DNA from: Pseudomonadota bacterium
Lineage (GTDB): Bacteria > Desulfobacterota > JADFVX01
Assembly (NCBI GenBank): GCA_015222555.1
Contig: JADFVM010000217.1
Coordinates: 1-31,410 of the forward strand
Length of the DNA: 31,410 nucleotides
Direction: 5' to 3'
Below the pieces are notes generated by a model that saw only the letters and a list, made by a program, of their open reading frames with translations, did no database searches and was not told the DNA's origin. The translations under genes were made by a program, and so were the position numbers. Below, one piece after another: positions 8,412 to 16,216 of this stretch. Within the stretch, counting starts at the first letter, position 1, and each line of letters starts with the position of its first letter.

Positions 8412-10135
8412 CCTTCTTCCTTATCTTCTCCCTTTAGCGTATTATTTAAAATATCACCAAGCGTCGCTGTTTGATCTCCCTGATTTTTAACATATTCCTT
8501 TAAGGTTGCTTTTTCCGTAGAAAGCTCATAAGACTGGATAGAAAGAGCGATCCTCTTTTCCCGATTGTTCACTTTAACGACTTCTGCCGTCACTTCTTCG
8601 CCTAGAGCAAAGAGATCCTTCGGGTTTCCTTCTCCCTTGCTTCCGAAATCATCTTTACGAATTAATCCTTCAACACTTTCTGAAAGCTCAATAAAAATAC
8701 CAAAGTCCGTAATGCTTGTGACTTTACCCCTAACGACAGTACCTTTCTTAAAAGATTTTCGTGCAGAATCCCAGGGATTTTCTTCTATCTGCTTAATACC
8801 AAGCGAAAGTTTATCATGTTCCCTGTCTATGGCAAGGATAACCGCTTCAACTTCATCATCTAGCTGATAAAGTTCTGAAGGATTTTCAATCTTTTTTGTC
8901 CACGAGATATCCGAGATATGAATCATGCCGTCAATGCCTTCCTCGAAGCCAACGAACATTCCAAAATCGGTAATATTTTTCACCTTCTTTTTCACTTTAG
9001 TTCCCACAGGATATCTCTCCTCAATCAGATCCCATGGATTAGTCTCAATCTGCTTTATACCAAGAGAAATTCGCCTGCTTTCATGATCAATGTCAAGTAT
9101 CAGAACGTCAACACAATCACCTATATTTACAAGCTGTGAGGGGTGCCTGATCTTTTTTGTCCACGACATTTCGGAGACATGAACCAACCCCTCAAAGCCT
9201 TCATCAAGCTCAACAAAAATACCATAATCCATAATACTTACAACTTTTCCCGTCACCCTCTTTCCGATGGGATATTTCTCGGCAGCCACACTCCATGGAT
9301 CAGGTTTAAGCTGTTTAAGCCCAAGTGTTAGTCGGACTTTTTCCTTATCAAACTTAAGAACCTTAACCTCAATCTCATCTCCTACGTTAAGGACATCAGA
9401 AGGGTGGTTTACTCTTCCCCATGAGATATCAGTAATGTGCAGCAGGCCATCTATGCCGCCTACATCAAGGAAGGCACCATAATTGGTTATATTTTTAATA
9501 ACGCCCTTAACCACATCGCCCTCTGTGATCTTATCAAGGGCTTCTCTCCTCTTGTCGTCCCTGTCAGCTTCTAGCAAGGCCCGTCTGGATACGATGATAT
9601 TGTTTTTCGCTTTATCTGCGCTAAGAATTTTAAATGTATAAATCTTGCCAATAAGGCTTTCCATATCCTTAACAGGTCTTAAGTCCACCTGTGAACCCGG
9701 TAAAAACGCTCTAAGCCCATTAAGGTCGACAAAATACCCCCCTTTGATGACGTCTGAAATGCGGCCCTTCATTTCTGTACCTTCATTACAAGCCACTTCT
9801 ACATCCTTCCATACCTGTATTCCCTTGGCCCTTTGCCTGGAGAGAACAGGCTTCCCCTCTCTATCTTCTCTTCTGACTATAAAAACTTCTACTTTATCGC
9901 CCGTTTTGACATCAACATTTCCATCTTCATCAACAAATTCAGAAATGGCTATAGATCCTTCCGATTTATATCCTATGTCAACAATGACAAAATCCTGATT
10001 GACATCAACAACGGTACCATTGACAACTTCTCCAACCTTTAATCCTTTTAAACTTTCTTCAAAGAGATCGGCAAAACTTTCTTCACCTCTTTCTTCTGTA
10101 TCTTTCTCATCAGTACCATTTAATTCACTTTGCAT
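8408..10135 (-). CDS. rpsA: 30S ribosomal protein S1
   Basis: RNA-binding ribosomal protein that helps the 30S subunit capture and unfold mRNA. The product of about 575 aa has six S1 repeats. The first two are divergent and are the ribosome-docking ones in the family. Repeats 3-6 (roughly residues 200-530) are canonical, each with a G-x-F/Y-V core and an ISW/MSW-type turn, and are joined by NPWD/DPWS linkers. The ORF can be extended to a TTG at 10153, but that codon has no ribosome-binding site. The ATG at 10135 has GGGAGA about 11 bases upstream and fits the promoter at 10171-10199. The end overlaps sppA by 4 bases. In some bacteria S1 is fused to IspH; here the two are adjacent but separate. 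Confidence 0.96.
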   Translation of the reverse strand: MQSELNGTDEKDTEERGEESFADLFEESLKGLKVGEVVNGTVVDVNQDFVIVDIGYKSEGSIAISEFVDEDGNVDVKTGDKVEVFIVRREDREGKPVLSRQRAKGIQVWKDVEVACNEGTEMKGRISDVIKGGYFVDLNGLRAFLPGSQVDLRPVKDMESLIGKIYTFKILSADKAKNNIIVSRRALLEADRDDKRREALDKITEGDVVKGVIKNITNYGAFLDVGGIDGLLHITDISWGRVNHPSDVLNVGDEIEVKVLKFDKEKVRLTLGLKQLKPDPWSVAAEKYPIGKRVTGKVVSIMDYGIFVELDEGFEGLVHVSEMSWTKKIRHPSQLVNIGDCVDVLILDIDHESRRISLGIKQIETNPWDLIEERYPVGTKVKKKVKNITDFGMFVGFEEGIDGMIHISDISWTKKIENPSELYQLDDEVEAVILAIDREHDKLSLGIKQIEENPWDSARKSFKKGTVVRGKVTSITDFGIFIELSESVEGLIRKDDFGSKGEGNPKDLFALGEEVTAEVVKVNNREKRIALSIQSYELSTEKATLKEYVKNQGDQTATLGDILNNTLKGEDKEEG

Positions 10136-10170
10136 TACGGATTTGTCTCCCAAGAAATTTTGTAAACTAC

Positions 10171-10199
10171 TTTATATCATAGATAATTTCAGATTACAA
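10171..10199 (-). promoter_or_regulatory. candidate rpsA promoter with extended -10
   Basis: On the minus strand, TTGTAA (10199-10194) is followed by a 17-base spacer and TATAAA (10176-10171), preceded by TGA to give TGATATAAA, an extended -10. The -35 element includes the ispH stop codon. Transcription would start near 10164, about 30 bases before the rpsA ATG. This suggests rpsA can be transcribed separately from ispH. Inference from motif. Confidence 0.6.
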
Positions 10200-11048
10200 T
10201 TTATTTTGAAGGCCGATATCTTCAATCTTTAACCTCACTTCTTCAATTACAGTGGACGGTGTAGATGCGCCTGCAGTTACACCGACTCGTTTCATCCCAT
10301 CAAACCAATTCTCATCAATAGCATCCGCGCCCTCAATGTGATGAGTGTTTGGTTGAATTTCACGGCACAACGAGTACAGCCGTTTTGTATTTGCACTGTT
10401 AAAACCACCGATAACAATCATGCAGTCAACTTTTCTTGCCAAGTCTGTGGACTCATACTGCCTTACTTCCGTAGCATCGCAGATGGTATTGCATATCTTG
10501 ATTTCCTCTGCTTTGCTCATACATGCGTCGACAATTTTTTCAAAGTTTTCCTGAGATTGTGTTGTCTGAGCAACGATGCCAAGCATCTTAATCTTTGGCA
10601 TTTTTTCTACATCGCTGACAGAGCCAGCAACATAAACAGGTCCTTTAATATAACTGACTATCCCTTTAACTTCCGGATGTTTTTCATCTCCAACGATGAG
10701 CACAGAATAACCTTCAGATGACATCAATTCAGCGTTATTCTGTACTTTTTTGACGAAGGGACAGGTGGCATCTAATACATTGAGGCTGGTCTTGCCCTTT
10801 ACTTTCTTCATGGTGTCAGCCTCTACGCCATGCGATCTGATGATTACAGTCCCGTTTTCAATTTCATCAACGTCTTCCTTAGCGTGGACGCCCTCCTCGG
10901 AAAGAGTTTTTACGACTTGCGGGTTATGTATGATAGGACCAAGTGTGTAAATATTTCTGTCATGATCCTGTGTAGCATCGAAAGCCATCGTAATAGCCCG
11001 CTCCACGCCAAAGCAAAAGCCAGCATTTTGAGTAACTATAATTTGCAT
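10194..11048 (-). CDS. ispH: 4-hydroxy-3-methylbut-2-enyl diphosphate reductase
   Basis: Last enzyme of the MEP isoprenoid pathway. It reduces HMBPP to IPP and DMAPP with an iron-sulfur cluster. Length is 284 aa. The three cluster cysteines are at C12 (AGFCFGV), C96 (DATCPFV) and C190 (NTICDAT). Substrate-site residues H41, H124 and E126 (KHPE) occupy the same numbers as in the E. coli enzyme. The protein ends in KL with no S1 extension, so this is not the ispH-rpsA fusion known in some clostridia. It lies 11 bases downstream of cmk; the cmk-ispH-rpsA order is a recurring cluster. Confidence 0.96.
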   Translation of the reverse strand: MQIIVTQNAGFCFGVERAITMAFDATQDHDRNIYTLGPIIHNPQVVKTLSEEGVHAKEDVDEIENGTVIIRSHGVEADTMKKVKGKTSLNVLDATCPFVKKVQNNAELMSSEGYSVLIVGDEKHPEVKGIVSYIKGPVYVAGSVSDVEKMPKIKMLGIVAQTTQSQENFEKIVDACMSKAEEIKICNTICDATEVRQYESTDLARKVDCMIVIGGFNSANTKRLYSLCREIQPNTHHIEGADAIDENWFDGMKRVGVTAGASTPSTVIEEVRLKIEDIGLQNKL

Positions 11049-11059
11049 TATTTTCGTCC

Positions 11060-11749
11060 TTATTCCTGATTAACAGTCGAAGAGATAACCTTTTCCATTG
11101 CCTTTACCACATCCAGGGGACTCATATCAGTCGTATCAATATATATGGCGTCATCAGCCTTCGTGAGCGGAGAGTCGGATCTTGTTGAATCTGCTTCATC
11201 ACGTGCGGCCATATCTTTAACGACAGAATCTTCATCTACGGCCAACCCATTCTTTTCCTGAATTTCCAGATACCTTCTTTTACCTCTCACATCAAGACTG
11301 GCATCAAGGAAAAATTTACACTGTGCATCAGGGAAAATGACAGTTCCCACATCCCGGCCATCCATGATCACTCCACCATTTTTTCCTATTTGCCGTTGAA
11401 GAGAGACAAGAACCTCCCGAACGATTGGTATTGATGACACTTTAGATGTCAAACGTGTTACTTTGGATTCTCTTATCTGATCACTGACGTCTTCACTGTC
11501 AAGGAAAGTATGGTTTTCATTATCCACTTTTTTAAAAGTAATATTGCAGCGTGAGGCAATGGCTCCCACCCTTGATGTATCCTCAATGTTGGCACCCTCA
11601 TTCATTACTTTCAAGGTAACAGCTCTATACATTGCACCTGTATCAATATATGTCAGCTTAAGTCTTTCTGCGATCATTTTGCTTACTGAGCTTTTACCAG
11701 ACCCAGAGGGGCCATCGACAGCAATGATAATTGATTTAAGATTATCCAT
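11060..11749 (-). CDS. cmk: cytidylate kinase
   Basis: Nucleoside monophosphate kinase that phosphorylates CMP and dCMP with ATP, recycling cytidylate from RNA turnover and lipid synthesis. The 229-aa product has the P-loop GPSGSGKSS near residue 14, the YIDTGAMYRA substrate motif, MDGRDVGTVIFP and the basic lid RGKRRYLE, in the order typical of bacterial Cmk. The ATG lies 5 bases after the aroA stop. No strong ribosome-binding site is visible, so translation may depend on aroA. The aroA-cmk-rpsA order is common in proteobacteria. Confidence 0.96.
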   Translation of the reverse strand: MDNLKSIIIAVDGPSGSGKSSVSKMIAERLKLTYIDTGAMYRAVTLKVMNEGANIEDTSRVGAIASRCNITFKKVDNENHTFLDSEDVSDQIRESKVTRLTSKVSSIPIVREVLVSLQRQIGKNGGVIMDGRDVGTVIFPDAQCKFFLDASLDVRGKRRYLEIQEKNGLAVDEDSVVKDMAARDEADSTRSDSPLTKADDAIYIDTTDMSPLDVVKAMEKVISSTVNQE

Positions 11750-11754
11750 GAGAG

Positions 11755-13041
11755 TCAGCGCTGCAGCTCACTAAGGATGTTAAAAAATTCAGGGAATGAT
11801 ATACTTATAGACTCTGCACCCTCGATAATAGTTTCACTCCCGGCAATCAGCCCTGATACGGCCATTGACATTGCTATCCTGTGGTCTCCCAGGCTGTTGA
11901 CTACATTTCCAGTAAGGCTTTCCCTACCCACGATAATCATCCCATCGTCCAACTCCTCGACAGAAGCTCCAAGTTTGGTGAGTTCAGAGGTCATACTCCT
12001 GATTCTATCACTTTCTTTTACCCTTAGTTCACCGGCATCCCTTATAACTGTTTTGCCATTTGCAAGGGAGGCTGCAACGCATAGTATTGGAATTTCATCG
12101 ATAACCCTTGGGATAATGTCTCCTTTGATTTCCACTCCTTTTAAACTGCTCGATTTGACAATGATGTCAGCAACAGGCTCCCCACCGACTTCGGCCTCAT
12201 TTTCCAGCACTATATTTGCACCCATTTGAATCAGCACATCTAAAATACCTGTCCTCGTTGGATTAACGCCAACATGTCTGATTCTAACCTCAGATCTCTC
12301 CACGATAAGAGCAGCAACGATAAAGAAAGCGGCTGACGAGATATCTCCAGGCACATCGATGTCATGTGCCCTTAAAGTACCACCTCCCTCAACATAAAAA
12401 CCTCTGTCAACATCCCCTCCTCTGATGCCCATCGCAAGAAGCATACGCTCTGTATGATCTCTTGATTTGTATGGTTCTCGTACCGTTGTTTTACCCTCGG
12501 CAGAAAGTGCCGCCAGAAGGATGGAGGATTTCACCTGTGCACTTGCAATTGGAGAGTCATAGTCAATTCCATGGAGTTTGCTTCCCAGTATAGCCAGGGG
12601 CGACTTGTCTCCGCCTTCCCGGCCCCAGATCTTTGCGCCCATCTTGGTAAGAGGATGAACAACTCTGGACATGGGCCTTTTTCTGAGATAGGAATCCCCG
12701 TTAATAACGCAGTAAAAATCCTGCCCCGCTAAAAGCCCGGCTAAAAGTCTGATGGTCGTTCCGGAGTTGCCGGCGTCTATAACATCTTCCGGTTCATGAA
12801 GACCCTTCATTCCCGCCCCTTTAATAGAGAGGTAATCTCCTTTAAAATTGGTTTCAATGCCCATTGACCTCATAGCGCCAAGGGTACTCATACAGTCTTC
12901 AGCTCTCAGGAAGTTCTTGATTTTCGATTCACCTTCTGCAATGGATGCAAAGATAGCAGCCCTGTGTGAAATGGATTTATCACCTGGAACTAAGATGTCA
13001 CCCTTCAAGGGTGAGGATTTATTTATTGAAATCCGATTCAC
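11755..13041 (-). CDS. aroA: 3-phosphoshikimate 1-carboxyvinyltransferase, class II-like
   Basis: EPSP synthase: condenses shikimate 3-phosphate with phosphoenolpyruvate in the shikimate pathway. The 428-aa protein has the two-lobed alpha/beta barrel signature. It shows four sequence features used to define class II enzymes: GDKS (20-23), SAQVK (167-171), RDHTE (194-198) and NPTR (260-263). The PEP-site loop reads GNSGTT (91-96), so the position that is alanine in the CP4 enzyme is glycine here (G94), as in ordinary enzymes. The start is GTG, overlapping the tyrA stop as GTGA. It lies between tyrA and cmk. Class membership is read from motifs; inhibitor response cannot be deduced. Confidence 0.96.
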   Translation of the reverse strand: MNRISINKSSPLKGDILVPGDKSISHRAAIFASIAEGESKIKNFLRAEDCMSTLGAMRSMGIETNFKGDYLSIKGAGMKGLHEPEDVIDAGNSGTTIRLLAGLLAGQDFYCVINGDSYLRKRPMSRVVHPLTKMGAKIWGREGGDKSPLAILGSKLHGIDYDSPIASAQVKSSILLAALSAEGKTTVREPYKSRDHTERMLLAMGIRGGDVDRGFYVEGGGTLRAHDIDVPGDISSAAFFIVAALIVERSEVRIRHVGVNPTRTGILDVLIQMGANIVLENEAEVGGEPVADIIVKSSSLKGVEIKGDIIPRVIDEIPILCVAASLANGKTVIRDAGELRVKESDRIRSMTSELTKLGASVEELDDGMIIVGRESLTGNVVNSLGDHRIAMSMAVSGLIAGSETIIEGAESISISFPEFFNILSELQR

Positions 13042-13901
13042 AATGAATCCCTGGCTTCTTTTGATTTTTTAAAGGATTCAAAGAGACTGTCGAAATCATT
13101 ATTTTCCATTGCCGTCTTTATCTTCCCAAGCTCAACCATGTACCGGTCTGTCATATCAATAATGGCCGATCTGTTCATGACACAAATATCCCGCCACATT
13201 TCAGGGCTGCTGGACGCAATACGCGTAAAATCCTTAAAACCGCCGGCTGAGTATTTCAAAATACTTCCATTGAAATCTTTAATTCCATCTACGGTGTTAA
13301 CCAGAGCATAGGCAACCAGGTGTGGAAGGTGGCTAATGGCTGCAAGAATTTTGTCATGGCCATCAACATCCATTACAACAACTTCGGCCTCTGCCAATTG
13401 CCACATCTCTTTGATCCTGTCCAGAGCCTTCTCATCTGTGCGGTCAGAAGGTGTAATGATGCAGCGGCTACCTTTATATAAGCTGGGGAAGGCGGCTTGT
13501 GCACCTGATTGTTCGGTACCGGCAATAGGGTGTCCCCCGACGAAATGAAGCCTGTCATCCAATATTTTTTCAACCTCCCGGACTATCTCCCCTTTCACAC
13601 TGCCCACATCAGTGATTATAGCACCGTCCTTCATATGGGCCTGAACTTTAGAGATAACTTTAGCAATGGAGCATACAGGTGTGGCGACAACTACGACATC
13701 GGCACCCTTTACACCCTTTTCCAGATCTTGAGTATAACTATCGACAATACCAAGAGACATCGCTTTCTCAAGGTTCTCAAGGCCTCTTCCCATACCGACG
13801 ACTTCACCGACTTCGCCCTTTTGTTTTAGTACCATTGCAAGGGATCCTCCCATGAGGCCCACACCTATAATGGCAAGTTTTTCAATTAACGGTTTTTTCA
13901 T
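13038..13901 (-). CDS. tyrA: prephenate dehydrogenase (TyrA family)
   Basis: Oxidatively decarboxylates prephenate (or arogenate) toward tyrosine. Length is 287 aa, a stand-alone TyrA without chorismate mutase or ACT domains. A Rossmann fold begins with IGVGLMGGSLA (12-22). The catalytic-region histidine is H124 in GGHPIAGTEQSG, followed by the SHLPH helix (190-194). The second beta strand ends in GMGRG rather than the acidic residue usual for NAD specificity, so NADP use is possible; this is an inference. The ATG has only a weak AGAAAGA ribosome-binding site. The gene follows aroF after a 186-base gap that contains palindromic repeats, and overlaps aroA by 4 bases. Confidence 0.94.
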   Translation of the reverse strand: MKKPLIEKLAIIGVGLMGGSLAMVLKQKGEVGEVVGMGRGLENLEKAMSLGIVDSYTQDLEKGVKGADVVVVATPVCSIAKVISKVQAHMKDGAIITDVGSVKGEIVREVEKILDDRLHFVGGHPIAGTEQSGAQAAFPSLYKGSRCIITPSDRTDEKALDRIKEMWQLAEAEVVVMDVDGHDKILAAISHLPHLVAYALVNTVDGIKDFNGSILKYSAGGFKDFTRIASSSPEMWRDICVMNRSAIIDMTDRYMVELGKIKTAMENNDFDSLFESFKKSKEARDSL

Positions 13902-13963
13902 ATTATCTTTCTTTTTCTAGAATTTCAGGAAATCATAATCTGTCTTTCGTATTTATTAAAACA

Positions 13964-14039
13964 ATCTCCCCTGCTCCCTATTAAAAAAGGGGGGAGGTAA
14001 AAGAGATCATTTAAAATCCTCTTTTTTTAAAGGGGGATT
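13964..14039. repeat. pair of imperfect GC/T-rich palindromes between aroF and tyrA
   Basis: Two inverted-repeat units lie in tandem. The unit at 14015-14039 has an 11-bp stem (AATCCTCTTTT to AAAGGGGGATT, two G.T pairs) and a 3-base loop. The unit at 13964-14007 has outer ATCTC/GAGAT ends and CTCCC/GGGGAG arms with mismatches. Poly-C/poly-G arms with AT-rich loops resemble the dispersed palindromic (REP/MITE-like) repeats seen in intergenic regions of many deltaproteobacteria. A poor terminator for aroF is the alternative. No transposase is nearby. Confidence 0.55.
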
Positions 14040-14087
14040 ATTAAAAAGGCTGATGAATAGTTACATTCTATCTTCATGTATTGCTAA

Positions 14088-15101
14088 TTAAATATCCCTA
14101 TCCACAGCATTTGCAATCCGCTTCAACTCTTTCATGAGCAGATCAAACTTACGAGGTTTGAGAGATTGAGCGCCATCACAAAGGGCCTCCTCGGGGTTGG
14201 CATGGACCTCGATCATCAACCCATCCGCTCCTGCGGCAATGGCCGCTTTAGACATTGCAGCGACGAGACTCCATTTCCCCACGGCATGACTGGGATCAAC
14301 AACGACAGGCAGATGGCTCAGACTTTTAATGACCGGCACTGCACTTAAATCAAGGGTATTTCTGGTTTCTGTATCATAGGTTCTGATACCTCTTTCACAA
14401 AGGATAATTTTCCGGTTCCCCTGTGATGCAATATATTCAGCTGACATTAAGAACTCTTTTATGGTTGCACATAGCCCTCGCTTTAAAAGCACAGGCTTAT
14501 CTGTTTTGCCAATTTCTTTCAAAAGCATGAAGTTCTGCATGTTTCTGGCGCCTACCTGAATAATATCGGCATTTTCACATATAAGCTCCAAGTCTCTTGG
14601 ATCCATAATTTCTGTGATGACGGGAAGCTGTGCCTCCTTTCCCGCAGCTTTAAGATATTCGAGCCCTTCTGCACCGAGGCCTTGAAAATCATAGGGAGAA
14701 GTTCTGGGCTTGAAAGCCCCGCCTCTCAAAATGGTAGCCCCGGATTTCTTCACTTCCATTGCCACCTCAAGGACATTTTTCGCGTTTTCAATCGAGCAGG
14801 GGCCGGCAATGACCTGAATTTCATTTCCACCAATTTTGACGCCCTTAACATCGATTACCGTATTTTCCTGCTGGAATTCCCTACTCACTAGTTTGTAAGG
14901 CTTCAATATGGGCATCACCTTCTCAACACCAGGAAATGTTTCAAGTGGAATTGAGGTCAGGAGAGCCTCATCTCCAATAGCACCGATTATGCTCCTTTCA
15001 GCTCCCTTTGAAAGATGGACTGACAGGCCCAGACCTTTAACTTTTTCAACCATGTGCCTAATCTGTTCTTCGCTGGCATCAGGCTTCAATACAATAATCA
15101 T
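14088..15101 (-). CDS. aroF: 3-deoxy-7-phosphoheptulonate synthase, type I-beta
   Basis: DAHP synthase, the entry step of the shikimate pathway, joining PEP and erythrose 4-phosphate. The 337-aa protein matches the Thermotoga-type I-beta architecture. A ferredoxin-like regulatory domain (about 1-70) precedes the TIM barrel. The metal ligands fall at the same numbers as in the T. maritima enzyme: C102 (AGPCSIEN), H272 (PSHAVG), E298 and D309. The KPRTSPYDFQGLG loop (131-143) is diagnostic. In the characterised enzyme the N-terminal domain mediates feedback inhibition by tyrosine; by homology this is likely here. The ATG overlaps the hisC stop by one base (TAATG), which suggests coupling. Confidence 0.96.
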   Translation of the reverse strand: MIIVLKPDASEEQIRHMVEKVKGLGLSVHLSKGAERSIIGAIGDEALLTSIPLETFPGVEKVMPILKPYKLVSREFQQENTVIDVKGVKIGGNEIQVIAGPCSIENAKNVLEVAMEVKKSGATILRGGAFKPRTSPYDFQGLGAEGLEYLKAAGKEAQLPVITEIMDPRDLELICENADIIQVGARNMQNFMLLKEIGKTDKPVLLKRGLCATIKEFLMSAEYIASQGNRKIILCERGIRTYDTETRNTLDLSAVPVIKSLSHLPVVVDPSHAVGKWSLVAAMSKAAIAAGADGLMIEVHANPEEALCDGAQSLKPRKFDLLMKELKRIANAVDRDI

Positions 15102-16216
15102 TAACGTTGTCCCTCAATCTGCTTGATGCACGCACCCAGAGCCTTGATACATCGTTCATTTTCTTCAGACAGGCCGATGGTAACTCTGATATGGTTTGTA
15201 AGACCATACCCACTCATAGGCCTTACAATTACACCTTCCTGCATAAGAGCTTCTGACAACATCTTACCGTCCATCTCAACATCGATGAGGAGAAAGTTAG
15301 CAAAACTCTCAACATATGAAAGGCCAAGCTGCTTTAACTCCGAAGTCAGGTACAACATCCCATCACTATTAACCTGGAGCCCTCTGGCTATGTGTTCATT
15401 ATCGTCAAGAGCGGCCTCAGCACCGGCAAGGGCGAGGGAGTTAACATTAAATGGCTGACGCACGCGTTCAAGAGTTGAGATAATATCCTTTGAGGCAATT
15501 CCATACCCTGCTCTTAAACCTGCAAGGCCATAGGCCTTTGAAAATGTCCTGAGAACAATAAGGTTTTTCAACGCCTTCAGATAAGAAATTGAATCCTCAA
15601 AATCTTCCATTGTTGAGGCATACTCATAATAGGCTTCATCCATGACAATAAGCACGTCATCGGGAACAGCTTTAAAAAAAGCCGCCATCTCTTCCTTTTT
15701 CACAACCGTACCGGTAGGATTATTTGGATTTGCCACAAAGACCACCCTCGTTTTGGCTGTCACCGCCTCAGCCATCGATTTCAGGTCATGAGTATAATCT
15801 ATGAGAGGAACAGGCACGGCTTTACCACCTAAAGATTTAACGATGAGTTGATAAGCAATGAAAGCTGGATCACCCATGACTGCCTCATCATTTTTATTAA
15901 TAAAAGCTCTTGCAATAAGCTCAAGTATCTCATTAGATCCATTACCGAGAATGATGTTTTCTGGATGGATATCAAGTTTTTCCGACAATTTTCTTTTTAG
16001 ATAAAATCCGCTTCCGTCAGGATAGATATGCAGTTGAGACTTTACCTTATTAATAGCTTCAACAGCCCTTGGAGAGGGCCCGAGAGGGCACTCATTGGAC
16101 GCCAGTTTTATTGAATTGGAAACGCCATATTCTCTCTCAACCTCTTGAATCGGTTTTCCGGGGGGATAGGGGATCAGCTCGCTGATGTAGTCGGGAACTC
16201 TGGAAATGAGGCTCAT
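15101..16216 (-). CDS. hisC: HisC-family aminotransferase, probably also aromatic
   Basis: PLP-dependent class I/II aminotransferase of the histidinol-phosphate family, 371 aa. The PLP lysine is K227 in TFSKAYGLAGLR. N166 in NPNNPTGT, D193 in DEAYYEY and R235 also fit cofactor and substrate-phosphate or carboxylate binding. It is embedded between pheA and aroF, overlapping pheA by 4 bases (ATGA) and aroF by 1 base. That context suggests transamination of phenylpyruvate, 4-hydroxyphenylpyruvate or prephenate, possibly besides histidinol phosphate. No other his gene is in the window. Substrate cannot be settled from sequence; family assignment is firm. Confidence 0.9.
   Translation of the reverse strand: MSLISRVPDYISELIPYPPGKPIQEVEREYGVSNSIKLASNECPLGPSPRAVEAINKVKSQLHIYPDGSGFYLKRKLSEKLDIHPENIILGNGSNEILELIARAFINKNDEAVMGDPAFIAYQLIVKSLGGKAVPVPLIDYTHDLKSMAEAVTAKTRVVFVANPNNPTGTVVKKEEMAAFFKAVPDDVLIVMDEAYYEYASTMEDFEDSISYLKALKNLIVLRTFSKAYGLAGLRAGYGIASKDIISTLERVRQPFNVNSLALAGAEAALDDNEHIARGLQVNSDGMLYLTSELKQLGLSYVESFANFLLIDVEMDGKMLSEALMQEGVIVRPMSGYGLTNHIRVTIGLSEENERCIKALGACIKQIEGQR

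Noticed and set aside
10136..10153. Six extra residues on rpsA from a TTG start
   Set aside because: No ribosome-binding site before the TTG, whereas the ATG at 10135 has GGGAGA and a matching promoter.
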